DNA of 57,421 bases. It comes from an uncultured Prevotella sp. (GTDB lineage Bacteria > Bacteroidota > Bacteroidia > Bacteroidales > Bacteroidaceae). Position numbers and translations under genes: made by a program. The notes under the pieces were generated by a model. That model ran no database searches. It was not told the origin of the DNA and was given only the letters and a program-made list of their open reading frames with translations. Positions 33,971 through 42,617 of this stretch are shown piece by piece. Positions within the stretch are counted from its first letter, which is position 1; each line of letters begins with the position of its first letter. The stretch lies in the NCBI GenBank assembly GCA_946405145.1, contig CAMJGE010000012.1, positions 1 through 57,421 of the forward strand. The letters are read 5' to 3'.

Positions 33971-33996
33971 AAATGTAAAAATGAGAAAATGTAAAA
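33955..33996 (+). repeat. Tandem AAAAATGT repeats before hemL
   Basis: Four or five near-copies of AAAAATGT/AAAATGA overlap the end of hemB and run up to the hemL ATG at 33997. They provide an A-rich leader with several in-line ATGs. Confidence 0.6.
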
Positions 33997-35280
33997 ATGA
34001 TAAAGGAAAGAGTACTATCTGAAAAGGCTTTTGAGCAGGCGCTGAAGGTGATTCCCGGCGGCGTGAACAGTCCGGTAAGGGCCCTGAAGAGCGTGGGTAC
34101 CACCCCACTCTTCGTAAAGGAGGCTAAAGGGGCATATTTCACCGATATCGATGATAATCAGATCATCGACTTCTGTATGTCATGGGGTGTCTTCATCTTA
34201 GGACATAACAACGAGCGGGTCAGTCAGGCAGCCATCGACGCCGTGGGGCGTGGCAGCAGCTACGGCATACCCACGCTGGCAGAGACAACCCTGGCAGAAA
34301 AGGTGCGAGAGGCCATCCCCTCGATGGAGCGTCTGCGCTTTGTGAACAGCGGCACCGAGGCCACGATGTCGGCCATCCGCGTGGCACGTGGCTACACTGG
34401 GCGCGACATCCTGGTGAAGTTTGAGGGTAACTATCACGGTCATGCTGACCACCTGCTGGTATCGGCAGGCTCTGGTGTTGCCACTATCTCCAACGCCTCG
34501 TCGGCCGGTGTGCCCGAGGGCTTTGTGAAATACACAGCCGTGCTGCCTTATAATGATGTGGACGCACTGCGCCAGTTCTTTGCACAGCATGGCGACCAGG
34601 TGGCAGCCCTCATCCTCGAGCCGGTAGCCTGCAACATGGGTGTGGTAGTACCTACCGAAGAGTTTCTGAAAGCCACCCGCGAGGTGACTGAGAAGCATGG
34701 AGCTATCCTGATCTTCGACGAGGTGATTACCGGCTTCCGTCTGGCTCGCGGCGGTGCCCAGCAGCGCTTTGGCATCACACCCGACATGACGACAGTAGGC
34801 AAGATCGTTGGTGGTGGATTCCCTGCTGCCGCTTTTGGTGGTCGCGAGGACATCATGAAGGTGCTGGCACCAGAAGGGCCGGTCTATCAGGCAGGCACAC
34901 TGAGTGGCAACCCAGTGGCTATGGCAGCAGGCATCGAGACGCTCACACAGCTGTCACGCCCTGGTTTCTATGATGAGCTGGAGGCCAAGAGCGACGCCTT
35001 CATCGCCAAACTGGAGCAGATCATTGCTGGCAATGGCATCCAGCTGAACCGCTGCGGCTCGATGTTCACGCTGTTTTTCAACGATAGTCCTGTGCATAAC
35101 TTCCAGGATACCAAACGTAGCGATCAGGATCGTTTTGCCCGTTACTTCCGCAACATGCTCAGTCGTGGCATCTATGTCAGTCCGTCGCAGTTTGAGGGCA
35201 ATTTCATCAGTGAGACCCATACTCCGGAAATCCTCGACTACGTGTTGCAGAGCATAGCCGAAAGCATCCCCCGAGATTAA
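33997..35280 (+). CDS. hemL: Glutamate-1-semialdehyde 2,1-aminomutase
   Basis: PLP enzyme making 5-aminolevulinate from glutamate-1-semialdehyde, the step after glutamyl-tRNA reductase. 427 residues with the class III aminotransferase marks: GGVNSPVRA, NSGTEATMSAIRVARG, FEGNYHGHAD, IFDEVITGFR (PLP-ring aspartate) and TTVGKIVGGGFPAAAFGG, which carries the Schiff-base lysine. Last gene of the heme operon; no hemH is present in the window. Confidence 0.95.
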   Translation: MIKERVLSEKAFEQALKVIPGGVNSPVRALKSVGTTPLFVKEAKGAYFTDIDDNQIIDFCMSWGVFILGHNNERVSQAAIDAVGRGSSYGIPTLAETTLAEKVREAIPSMERLRFVNSGTEATMSAIRVARGYTGRDILVKFEGNYHGHADHLLVSAGSGVATISNASSAGVPEGFVKYTAVLPYNDVDALRQFFAQHGDQVAALILEPVACNMGVVVPTEEFLKATREVTEKHGAILIFDEVITGFRLARGGAQQRFGITPDMTTVGKIVGGGFPAAAFGGREDIMKVLAPEGPVYQAGTLSGNPVAMAAGIETLTQLSRPGFYDELEAKSDAFIAKLEQIIAGNGIQLNRCGSMFTLFFNDSPVHNFQDTKRSDQDRFARYFRNMLSRGIYVSPSQFEGNFISETHTPEILDYVLQSIAESIPRD

Positions 35281-35356
35281 CATCACACGTTAATTTCGGC
35301 GGTTGATGCCGTTTTTTCGAAAAAATAGTGTACCTTTGCAACCAAAATAAAGAAAA

Positions 35357-36352
35357 ATGAAAATACTAATTACGGGTGCAAGCGGTTTTATCGGCTCATT
35401 TATCGTGGAAGAAGCCCTCAACCGAGGCTTTGAGACGTGGGCTGCCGTACGCCGGAGCAGTTCGCTGGATTTCCTGCACGACGAGCGTATCCACCTCATA
35501 GAGCTCAACCTCTCATCGAAGGAGCAGCTGGTAGAACAGTTGCGAGGAAAGGGCTTCGATTACGTGGTACATGCCGCTGGAGTGACGAAATGTCTGAACA
35601 AGGCTGATTTCCGTCGCATCAACACAGAAGGCACTAAGAATCTGGTAGAAGCACTCATGGAGGTGAAGATGCCCTTGAAGCGACTGGTCTATCTGAGCAG
35701 CCTCAGCGTGTTTGGTGCCATCAAGGAGAAGATGCCCTATGAGGAGATCCGTGAAGACGACACGCCGCAGCCCAACACCGAATATGGACGCAGTAAGCTG
35801 GCTGCCGAGCAGTATCTGTCATCGTTAGGCTCAAAACTGCCTTATGTCATACTCCGTCCAACAGGTGTCTATGGTCCTCGTGAGAAAGACTATTTTATGA
35901 TGGCTAAGAGCATCAAACAGCATATCGACTTTGCCGTTGGTTTCCAGCGCCAGGACATAACCTTCGTCTATGTGACCGATGTGGTGCAGGCCGTTTTCCT
36001 CGCTTTGGAGAACGGGAAGACTGGGCGCAAGTATTTCCTCTCCGATGGCGAGGTCTATCAGAGTACCACCTTCAGCGATTTGATCCACAAGGAGTTAGGG
36101 CGTCCCTGGTGGCTGCGCATCACAGCGCCTACCTGGGTGTTGCGCATCCTGACATTCTTCGGCGAATATGCCGGACGTGTCAGCGGGAAGGTAACGGTAC
36201 TCAACAACGACAAATACAATATCCTGAAACAGCGCAACTGGCGATGTGACATCACACCGGCCTGTGAGGAACTGGGCTACGAGCCCAAGGTGAAGCTGAA
36301 GGAAGGCGTGAGGACCACGATTGCCTGGTATAAAGAAAACAGATGGCTGTGA
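35357..36352 (+). CDS. Extended short-chain dehydrogenase / NAD-dependent epimerase
   Basis: 331 residues with an N-terminal Rossmann motif GASGFIG (residues 7-13), HAAG, the active-site YGRSK (Tyr-x3-Lys) and YLSSLSVFG. The family works on nucleotide sugars or sterol-like substrates; the substrate here cannot be read. The C-terminal half (AYKENRWL end, two hydrophobic stretches near WVLRILTFFGEYAG) may contact a membrane. A -7 box TACCTTTG lies at 35331-35338. The PAP2 gene begins 10 bp after its stop, suggesting a joint role in lipid or isoprenoid metabolism, by inference only. Confidence 0.85.
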   Translation: MKILITGASGFIGSFIVEEALNRGFETWAAVRRSSSLDFLHDERIHLIELNLSSKEQLVEQLRGKGFDYVVHAAGVTKCLNKADFRRINTEGTKNLVEALMEVKMPLKRLVYLSSLSVFGAIKEKMPYEEIREDDTPQPNTEYGRSKLAAEQYLSSLGSKLPYVILRPTGVYGPREKDYFMMAKSIKQHIDFAVGFQRQDITFVYVTDVVQAVFLALENGKTGRKYFLSDGEVYQSTTFSDLIHKELGRPWWLRITAPTWVLRILTFFGEYAGRVSGKVTVLNNDKYNILKQRNWRCDITPACEELGYEPKVKLKEGVRTTIAWYKENRWL

Positions 36353-36362
36353 GGACTGAGGG

Positions 36363-37328
36363 ATGAAAGGGTTAAAGATATTCGAAATAGAGAAAAAGCC
36401 CCATAAGGGTCTGCTCACCTTTGAGTGGGTCATCTTAGGGTATTTGGTATTGACGCTGCTACTCACGTTCTTCACCTATACGAAACTCTCCCATCCTGAG
36501 GACATGATCTGGGGACGAGCGAGAATCGTAGCTACGACTGCTGCCCTCTGGGCTGTCTATCGCATGGTGCCTTGTCGTTTCACGCTTCTCTTCCGTGTCT
36601 GTCTGCAACTGCTCCTCCTCGGCTGGTGGTATTCCGAGACCTATGAGTTTAACAAGCTCTTCCCGAACCTCGACCACCTCTTCGCCAGCTACGAACAAGG
36701 GCTCTTTGGCTGTCAGCCTGCCCTACTCTTTCCACAGGCCATCGACAACCCTATCTTCAGTGAGCTGATGTATCTAGGCTATGCCTCCTATTTCCCGATG
36801 ATTGCTACCGTAACACTCTTTTATTTCTTCTGGCGGTATGCAGAATTCAACCGCACGGCATTCGTCATCCTAGGGGCGTTCTTCCTCTATTATATCATCT
36901 TTATCTTCCTGCCTGTCACGGGACCGCAATACTACTATCTGGCTGCAGGCATGGAGAATATCGCCAATGGCATCTTCCCCAATGTGAAAGACTACTTCCT
37001 GACACACGATGAGATGCTTATTATGCCTGGCAACAGCGACGGGTTCTTCTACCAGTGTATCGTCAGTGCCCACGAGGCTGGCGAACGCCCCACCGCCGCC
37101 TTCCCCAGCAGTCATGTCGGCATCGGCACCGTGCTGATGCTTCTGGCATGGCGCGCCAAGAGCCGTCCGCTGTTCTACATCCTCCTGCCTCTCTACGTGC
37201 TGATGTGCTTTGCCACCGTCTATATCCGCGCCCATTACGCCATCGATGTCATCGCCGGCTGGCTGTCAGCCGTGGTGTTTTACATCGTGCTACAGACCTA
37301 TTGGACGGTATCGAAAAGACATTATTAG
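36363..37328 (+). CDS. PAP2-superfamily integral membrane phosphatase/transferase
   Basis: 321 residues with about six membrane segments (first near residues 21-41). The PAP2 motifs are at the C-terminal end: ERPTAAFPSSHVGIGT (motif 2, SSH) and RAHYAIDVIAGW (motif 3). The extracytoplasmic loop between segments is long, as in inositol phosphorylceramide synthase/AUR1-like members. Bacteroidota use such enzymes for lipid head groups and undecaprenyl phosphate recycling; which applies here is open. It is 10 bp after the SDR gene. Confidence 0.85.
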   Translation: MKGLKIFEIEKKPHKGLLTFEWVILGYLVLTLLLTFFTYTKLSHPEDMIWGRARIVATTAALWAVYRMVPCRFTLLFRVCLQLLLLGWWYSETYEFNKLFPNLDHLFASYEQGLFGCQPALLFPQAIDNPIFSELMYLGYASYFPMIATVTLFYFFWRYAEFNRTAFVILGAFFLYYIIFIFLPVTGPQYYYLAAGMENIANGIFPNVKDYFLTHDEMLIMPGNSDGFFYQCIVSAHEAGERPTAAFPSSHVGIGTVLMLLAWRAKSRPLFYILLPLYVLMCFATVYIRAHYAIDVIAGWLSAVVFYIVLQTYWTVSKRHY

Positions 37329-37347
37329 CATTTTTTTAAGCTAAAAA

Positions 37348-37379
37348 TTTGTTTGATTCAGAAATAATTCCTATCTTTG
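37348..37379 (+). promoter_or_regulatory. Promoter of greA
   Basis: -33 TTTG (37348-37351), 20-bp spacer, -7 TATCTTTG (37372-37379); predicted start near 37385, so the greA leader is about 118 nt. Confidence 0.7.
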
Positions 37380-37419
37380 CACTCAGATTAAGTAAGGATA
37401 AGACATATTAGAAGCAAGG

Positions 37420-37446
37420 ATTCCGACACGACAACTTTGTCGGAAT
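37420..37446 (+). other. Hairpin in the greA leader
   Basis: ATTCCGAC (37420-37427) pairs with GTCGGAAT (37439-37446), followed by TCTTTGTTTT. It resembles a weak intrinsic terminator placed inside the leader and could attenuate greA. Confidence 0.45.
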
Positions 37447-37502
37447 TCTTTGTTTTATGTCTATCGAAGCAACGAAAAGTAAAACAATTAAAAGGTATAA
37501 TT

Positions 37503-37970
37503 ATGGCTTATATGTCACAAGAAGGCTACGACAAGCTGGTAGCCGAACTCAAACAGCTGGAGAGTGTGGAGCGTCCGAAGGCCTCTGCCGCCATTGCTGA
37601 GGCTCGTGAGAAAGGTGACCTCAGTGAGAACTCTGAGTATGATGCCGCCAAAGAGGCTCAGGCTCATTTGGAGGATAAGATCAACCGTCTGAAGATGACG
37701 ATTGCCGAAGCAAAGGTTGTTGATACCTCTCGTCTCAGCACCGATGCCGTGCAGATCCTGTCGAAGGTGGAGATGACCAACCTCACCAACAAGGCCAAGA
37801 TGACCTATACCATCGTGAGTGAGAGCGAGGCCAACCTCCGTGAAGGAAAGATCTCTATCAAGACCCCGATTGCTCAGGGACTGCTGAACCACAAGGTGGG
37901 CGACGAGGTGGAAGTAAAGATTCCTCGTGGCACCATCAAGTTACGTATCGACAAAATTACCGTTGGATAA
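37503..37970 (+). CDS. greA: Transcription elongation factor GreA
   Basis: Rescues backtracked RNA polymerase by stimulating transcript cleavage. 155 residues from the ATG at 37503, the family's normal start and length (an extension to 37437 would include leader sequence with the hairpin). N-terminal coiled coil with the conserved tip acidic residues in REKGDLSENSEYDAAKEAQ and a C-terminal FKBP-like domain (KVGDEVEVKIPRG). The HIT gene starts 3 bp after its stop. Confidence 0.95.
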   Translation: MAYMSQEGYDKLVAELKQLESVERPKASAAIAEAREKGDLSENSEYDAAKEAQAHLEDKINRLKMTIAEAKVVDTSRLSTDAVQILSKVEMTNLTNKAKMTYTIVSESEANLREGKISIKTPIAQGLLNHKVGDEVEVKIPRGTIKLRIDKITVG

Positions 37971-37973
37971 GCT

Positions 37974-38366
37974 ATGGATATATTCAGTAAGATTGCTGCT
38001 GGGGAGATTCCCAGTTACAAATGTGCCGAGAATGAGGAGTTCTATGCCTTCCTCGACATCAATCCGCTGGTAAAGGGTCACACTCTGGTGATTCCCCGTC
38101 GTGAGGTGGATTACATCTTCGATCTCGACGATGATGAGCTGGCCCGTTACCAGGTGTTCGCCAAGCGCGTGGCCAAGGCCATCGGCAAGGCTTTCCCTTG
38201 TAAGAAAGTGGCTCAGGTGGTGCTGGGTCTCGAAGTGCCCCACGCCCATATCCACCTCATTCCGATGCAGTCGGAACAGGATGTGGATTTCCGTCGTGAG
38301 AAGCTACAGCTCTCAGAGGAAGAATTTAAGGAAATCGCCGCTAAGATTCGTGAAGAGTTTGTCTGA
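37974..38366 (+). CDS. HIT-family nucleotide-binding protein
   Basis: 130-residue Hint-branch histidine-triad protein (purine nucleoside phosphoramidase type). The triad is in VPHAHIHLIPM near residue 85, and the N-terminus has FSKIAAGEIPSYK with FLDINPLVKGHTLVIPRRE. It ends EEFV and its stop abuts the stop of manC on the other strand. It is co-directional with greA at 3 bp. Confidence 0.93.
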   Translation: MDIFSKIAAGEIPSYKCAENEEFYAFLDINPLVKGHTLVIPRREVDYIFDLDDDELARYQVFAKRVAKAIGKAFPCKKVAQVVLGLEVPHAHIHLIPMQSEQDVDFRREKLQLSEEEFKEIAAKIREEFV

Positions 38367-38383
38367 TCAGACAAACTCTTCAC
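38350..38383. terminator. Perfect 34-bp palindrome spanning both stop codons of convergent genes
   Basis: Two 17-bp arms (38350-38366 and 38367-38383), with no spacer, contain the last five codons of the HIT gene and of manC. Each encodes EEFV followed by TGA. There is no intergenic DNA. It lacks a T run but could act as a bidirectional terminator or strand-annealing element. Confidence 0.65.
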
Positions 38384-39461
38384 CATATTTAATCAACACC
38401 TCGTTGGAGAATTTCTTCACCAACGCTGAGGAATCACCCCTCTTACAGATCAGCAGCACATTGTCTTTCTCCACAATGATATAGCCATCCAGTCCGCTGA
38501 TCACGCCCAGACGTCCCTTAGGTAGTTTGATGATGTTATTCTTGCAGTCGTCGAGCTCCACCTGTGAGTCGAGTACCACATTCTCACCCTCCACCTTCTG
38601 CATGGCCTCATAGATGGCATGCCACGTACCCATGTCAGCCCATCCGAAATCACATTTCATCACAAACACACCCTCCGACTGCTCCAGGATGGCATAGTCG
38701 AGCGAGAGATTGGGATAACGGGGATAGTTCTTCTCCACGTACTCCAGTTCTTCTTCCAGGGTGTAGTTAGGCATCTCCACCTTCAGGTTACGGAGCACCA
38801 GTGGGAAGATACGCTCAAAGCTGCCTATCAAATGACGGGCATTCGAGATAAAGATACCCGTGTTCCAATAGAACTCACCGCTCTCCATAAACATCTTCGC
38901 AAAGTCGCGCTCAGGCTTCTCCGTAAACGACTTCACCTTAAACACCTCGGGCTTACAGCTCAGGTCGCCCAACTGGATATAGCCATAGCCAGGCTCAGGA
39001 CGCGTCGGTTTCACACCCATCGCCAACAGCACGTTGTTTTCCGTCACATAACCCAAGCCCACACTAATGCTGTGATAGAAAGCGTCAAGGTCCAACACCA
39101 GCTGGTCAGAGGGCGTGACGATAATGTTGGCCTGAGGATCACGCCTCAGGATTCGCATCGTAGCCCATGCCACACTGGGTGCCGTATTACGATGAACCGG
39201 CTCCAACAGGATGTTCTCCTCAGACAGCTCCGGTAACTGCTCATGTAACAGATCCAGGTATCCCTTACACGAACATATATATATATTCTCCTTGGGCAGG
39301 ATCTTCGCAAAACGCTCATACGTTGTCTGCACCATCGTTTTTCCCGTTCCGAAGAAATCGATAAACTGCTTAGGATAGTTGTTTCTACTTGCGGGCCACA
39401 ATCGCTGACCCCTCCCACCTGCGAGTATAACGCAGAAGTTATTCTTTTCAGTTACTTCCAT
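38367..39461 (-). CDS. manC: Mannose-1-phosphate guanylyltransferase
   Basis: Makes GDP-mannose for surface glycans. 364-residue nucleotidyltransferase with ILAGGRGQRLWPASRNNYPK at the N-terminus (GGxGxRLWP nucleotide loop), FFGTGKTMVQTTYERF, TPSDQL and EKPERDFAK. It is the shorter form without a C-terminal isomerase domain. Monocistronic by position, convergent with HIT. Confidence 0.93.
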   Translation of the reverse strand: MEVTEKNNFCVILAGGRGQRLWPASRNNYPKQFIDFFGTGKTMVQTTYERFAKILPKENIYICSCKGYLDLLHEQLPELSEENILLEPVHRNTAPSVAWATMRILRRDPQANIIVTPSDQLVLDLDAFYHSISVGLGYVTENNVLLAMGVKPTRPEPGYGYIQLGDLSCKPEVFKVKSFTEKPERDFAKMFMESGEFYWNTGIFISNARHLIGSFERIFPLVLRNLKVEMPNYTLEEELEYVEKNYPRYPNLSLDYAILEQSEGVFVMKCDFGWADMGTWHAIYEAMQKVEGENVVLDSQVELDDCKNNIIKLPKGRLGVISGLDGYIIVEKDNVLLICKRGDSSALVKKFSNEVLIKYGEEFV

Positions 39462-39546
39462 GGATTAAGTCCAAACATTTTTCGACCGCGAAGGTAATCA
39501 TAATCCACGATATACACAAGTATTTTTAACTTTTTTATCAGAAACC

Positions 39547-39577
39547 TTTGGTATTTCAAATTTTTATATTACCTTTG
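39547..39577 (+). promoter_or_regulatory. Promoter of tRNA-Leu
   Basis: -33 TTTG (39547-39550), 19-bp spacer, -7 TACCTTTG (39570-39577), about 38 bp before the tRNA. Confidence 0.7.
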
Positions 39578-39615
39578 CACCCGCTTTAGGAGACAAACAG
39601 CGACGAAAGCTACTT

Positions 39616-39697
39616 GCCCAGATGGCGGAATCGGTAGACGCGCTGGTCTCAAACACCAGTGGGGCAACCCGTGCCGGTTCGACCCCGGCTCTGGGTA
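39616..39697 (+). tRNA. tRNA-Leu (anticodon CAA)
   Basis: 82 nt. Acceptor arm GCCCAGA / TCTGGGT with a G.T first pair and discriminator A. The anticodon stem CTGGT / ACCAG encloses the loop CTCAAAC (anticodon CAA, reads UUG). A long variable arm with GGGG..CCCG, as in class II tRNAs, and the T arm GCCGGTTCGACCCCGGC follow. CCA is not encoded. Confidence 0.95.
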
Positions 39698-39727
39698 CTT
39701 CAAGTACAAAACTCTCCAAAAGCAAAG

Positions 39728-39760
39728 TGCTGCAAGCTCACCGCTTGCAGCATTTTTTTA
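39728..39760 (+). terminator. Intrinsic terminator after tRNA-Leu
   Basis: TGCTGCAAGC (39728-39737) pairs perfectly with GCTTGCAGCA (39743-39752) around a 5-nt loop, then seven T's. Confidence 0.9.
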
Positions 39761-39768
39761 TTCTCAAG

Positions 39769-41235
39769 TTAGAAATTTACCACGAACGAGCCGCCAAGCA
39801 CGAAGTTGTTCATGTTCTTCTTGGTGCTCTGCTTGGTAGCATCCACACCATCGGGGTTATAAGTCATCGTATAGGTCTTGCGGGCATAGTCGTAGTCGAG
39901 GTACAGCTTCCAGGCGTAATTGTTCTTGTAGGCATAGGTCAGCGAGGCACCCGTACCATATTTTATGGTCTTGTTACCACCGACAGTGAAATAATCCCAG
40001 GTGGCATCAGGGAGTGAGGCTTCCAGACTCACCTCCTGCATGACGCTTCGGCCTAACAGCAGTTTTGAGCCAAGGGCAAAGCGTTCAGAGATCGGCAGGT
40101 TGAAATATGCGCCAAAGTCTGCGGAGAACTCCGTCAGATGATCGCTCTGAATGATGAATTCTGCATCATCGAGCGTCTCGTTCTGCCATCCGTAGTCGAT
40201 AATCCTGCCCCACCCTTTGATAGGCATACTGTTCAAGCGCAGACGACTGCCTACACCAACGTACTTGTTGAAGAAATAAGCACCTTCGGCAGACACAGAG
40301 GTTGAAGTGCCGAATTTCAGGTTCATCACGTCCTTGTCGTCATCTTCACACACCAAGCCTTGGATGGCATCCATGTCAAACTCTATATTCCTGGTTCCGA
40401 AACCCATACCCATCGAGACACTGAAGAAGTTAGGGTTCTCGATGATATTACGATCACTGTTGATGTTACCACGCAGCAATCCCTTACCCTTGAACAGCAG
40501 GTCGCAGAGCGCATAGGCGAGCTCTCCTGAGATGATACCAATACCGGCACCAGAGAGCACATCGCTGATCCAGTGGCGGTTATTCAGCACACGCATCACA
40601 CCAGTTGCCGTAGCCGTACCGTAGCCGAGCACAGAGAACCAGGGTGAGTGGGTCAGTCCGTATTCCTTATGCAGGATGGTGGCACCGACGAATGCCGTTG
40701 CCGTATGCCCTGAGGGCCAGGAGTTAGCACTTGTGCCGTCGGGACGCATCTCCCTGGTTGAATATTTGATAGTGTTGACCAGACCAGCCATGATACCATA
40801 CGACAGTGCGGTGCCAGCAATCAGACGTGGCCAGTCGCTGCGACCTTCATAGCCACCCAACTTCATGCCGATGGTGGTTACCGGGCCGACGTACTGCAGA
40901 TAGTCGTCGAGGTGTGTTCTGAAATTTGTGACCAGCGAGTGTTTCTGCTTCTGGCGGAAGCCATGCTTCTCGCCTTTGGCTATCCAACCTGCCACAAACA
41001 GGGGGATACCGACAAACGTCAGGTCGTCCATAAACTTATAGGGCTTCACATCGGGATTGGTCTTCTGCTTGAAGAAGCTGAAGTCCATCTTCTGCGATGG
41101 GATTGGGTTGGTATTGACGTAATAGTCGATAGCTTTCGCAGGTTGAACGGAACACCAAGACACGACGACACAAAGAACAACGCACAGAGCTCTAAAACTC
41201 TGTGTCGTTGTACCCTTGTGTGCAAAATATATCAT
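39769..41235 (-). CDS. PAP2 phosphatase fused to an outer-membrane beta-barrel domain
   Basis: 488 residues from the ATG at 41235, placed 21 bp after a TACCTTTG box. Signal peptide (hydrophobic ALCVVLCVVVSWC, cleavage after QPAKA). The PAP2 domain has SWPSGHTATAFVGATIL (motif 2) and NNRHWISDVLSGAGIGI (motif 3); motif 1 is near YSTREMRPDG. The C-terminal ~220 residues alternate in strands (FSADFGAYFNLPISERFALG, YAWKLYLDYDYARKTYTM) and end in LGGSFVVNF, with the terminal phenylalanine of outer-membrane barrels. This suggests phosphatase action on lipid A or another outer-membrane lipid, by inference. Confidence 0.85.
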   Translation of the reverse strand: MIYFAHKGTTTQSFRALCVVLCVVVSWCSVQPAKAIDYYVNTNPIPSQKMDFSFFKQKTNPDVKPYKFMDDLTFVGIPLFVAGWIAKGEKHGFRQKQKHSLVTNFRTHLDDYLQYVGPVTTIGMKLGGYEGRSDWPRLIAGTALSYGIMAGLVNTIKYSTREMRPDGTSANSWPSGHTATAFVGATILHKEYGLTHSPWFSVLGYGTATATGVMRVLNNRHWISDVLSGAGIGIISGELAYALCDLLFKGKGLLRGNINSDRNIIENPNFFSVSMGMGFGTRNIEFDMDAIQGLVCEDDDKDVMNLKFGTSTSVSAEGAYFFNKYVGVGSRLRLNSMPIKGWGRIIDYGWQNETLDDAEFIIQSDHLTEFSADFGAYFNLPISERFALGSKLLLGRSVMQEVSLEASLPDATWDYFTVGGNKTIKYGTGASLTYAYKNNYAWKLYLDYDYARKTYTMTYNPDGVDATKQSTKKNMNNFVLGGSFVVNF

Positions 41236-41369
41236 TTCGATTAGTTTTTGTGTACAAAGGTAACATATTCCCCTCAAAATTTCCTATTTCAGAAACGCCT
41301 TCCTTCTGTTTTTGACGATTTTGAAACAATTATTGCTGATTTTGTAAGAATGATGATGCACAGGAGGGG

Positions 41370-42488
41370 TTACGCATCCTGGGAGTGGCGTATCCAAGCC
41401 GTTACGCTCTGACCCATACGCTGCTTGAACGCAAGACTGAAAGTGCTGTAACTACGGTAACCGCTTTCGTGAGCCAGCTGCTGGGCCGCAACGGGGCGCT
41501 GGCTGGCGACAGCCTCATGATAGAGACTGATGAAGTGGTTGATGCGGAGGTTGTTGATATAGGCATTGTATGTGATGCCCTGACGGGAGAAATACTGGCT
41601 GAGATAGAAGCGGTTGGTACCAACAACCTGAGCCAGCTGAAGAAGGCTCAAATCGTGCTGCAGGTAGAGTTTCGGGCCCACACAGCGCTTTTCCAACAAC
41701 TTTTCGATATTGGAGGGGATGGCCAGGGACTTCTGCTGCTGCGGTTCCGGTTCCACCGACAGTGGTTCTTCCAGTTGCTGTTCAATGGGCGCACTCTCCA
41801 ATTGGGGCAGAGTCTCTACTCGCCACAACAGGAAGAAGAACAAGGGGATTTCGATGAGCCTCACGATATAGCTAATGGTCAGACTAACACCATCGATCTC
41901 GTCGAAAGATAATAATAACAGGACAATCAAGATCAGCACATGACTTACCCACACCTCTTTATGCTCCAGATCGGCATAATTGTCGTGCAACCAATGCTTA
42001 TATTGACGGACGGCAAACACCATATATATAGAAAAACACAAGAAGACAGACATAAGGTAGCCGATGGCGAGTTGCAAGAAATAATCTTTGGGAAAGGCCA
42101 CATTCAAGGTGAGAAGTGCCGCATAGGGAATCATGGCGACTGCAAGGGGCCAGACTGGTCGCTTACGATCCTGCAGCATCGCAAACAGCGAGCCACCGAT
42201 AGAGATCAGCAGTCCCACGTAGTCGATCACCGCAACCACCAGCAAGAACACCGAATAGAGATCGTTGGAAAAGACGTAGAACAGAAGCCACCACACATGG
42301 CTCAGAAACGCTAAGCCAAATAAAGCGGCAGCCCAGCGGCGCAACGAAGTCGGCGGTGTGGTGCCAGGCGCGATGGCATTACCTTTGCGCAAGCAGAGGT
42401 AAAGGCAGGCGATGAGAGCCGTAAATGCTGATCCGCCGTAAAGCACGAAAAGCAACGTGTACGCTGCAGGTAGCTGTTCGATAAACAT
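41370..42488 (-). CDS. Membrane-bound AraC-family transcriptional regulator
   Basis: 372 residues. The N-terminal ~230 residues hold about seven hydrophobic helices (for example LLFVLYGGSAFTALIACLYL and WVSHVLILIVLLLL), then a Pro/Gln/Glu-rich linker and a C-terminal AraC DNA-binding domain (LSLLQLAQVVGTNRFYLSQY, then YRSYSTFSLAFKQRMGQSV). This 7TM-HTH layout occurs in Bacteroidota regulators that are thought to sense membrane or extracellular signals. It lies next to the spike/partner-switch operon on the same strand, but with its own promoter. Confidence 0.85.
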   Translation of the reverse strand: MFIEQLPAAYTLLFVLYGGSAFTALIACLYLCLRKGNAIAPGTTPPTSLRRWAAALFGLAFLSHVWWLLFYVFSNDLYSVFLLVVAVIDYVGLLISIGGSLFAMLQDRKRPVWPLAVAMIPYAALLTLNVAFPKDYFLQLAIGYLMSVFLCFSIYMVFAVRQYKHWLHDNYADLEHKEVWVSHVLILIVLLLLSFDEIDGVSLTISYIVRLIEIPLFFFLLWRVETLPQLESAPIEQQLEEPLSVEPEPQQQKSLAIPSNIEKLLEKRCVGPKLYLQHDLSLLQLAQVVGTNRFYLSQYFSRQGITYNAYINNLRINHFISLYHEAVASQRPVAAQQLAHESGYRSYSTFSLAFKQRMGQSVTAWIRHSQDA

Positions 42489-42532
42489 AGATTACAACTT
42501 AAAAATTAAGGTGTTTACAGTGCAAAGATACG

Positions 42533-42540
42533 AACTTTCC
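42533..42540 (-). promoter_or_regulatory. -7 box of the AraC-family gene
   Basis: Minus-strand TATCTTTG, about 45 bp before the start codon; the -33 region has no TTTG at the usual distance, so activator dependence is possible. Confidence 0.45.
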
Positions 42541-42617
42541 GCAAAACCACCTAATATTTTCGCAGAAAAGACAATTGGGACGAGTTAAATATTAATCAAA
42601 TTTTGAAACCTATTGGG

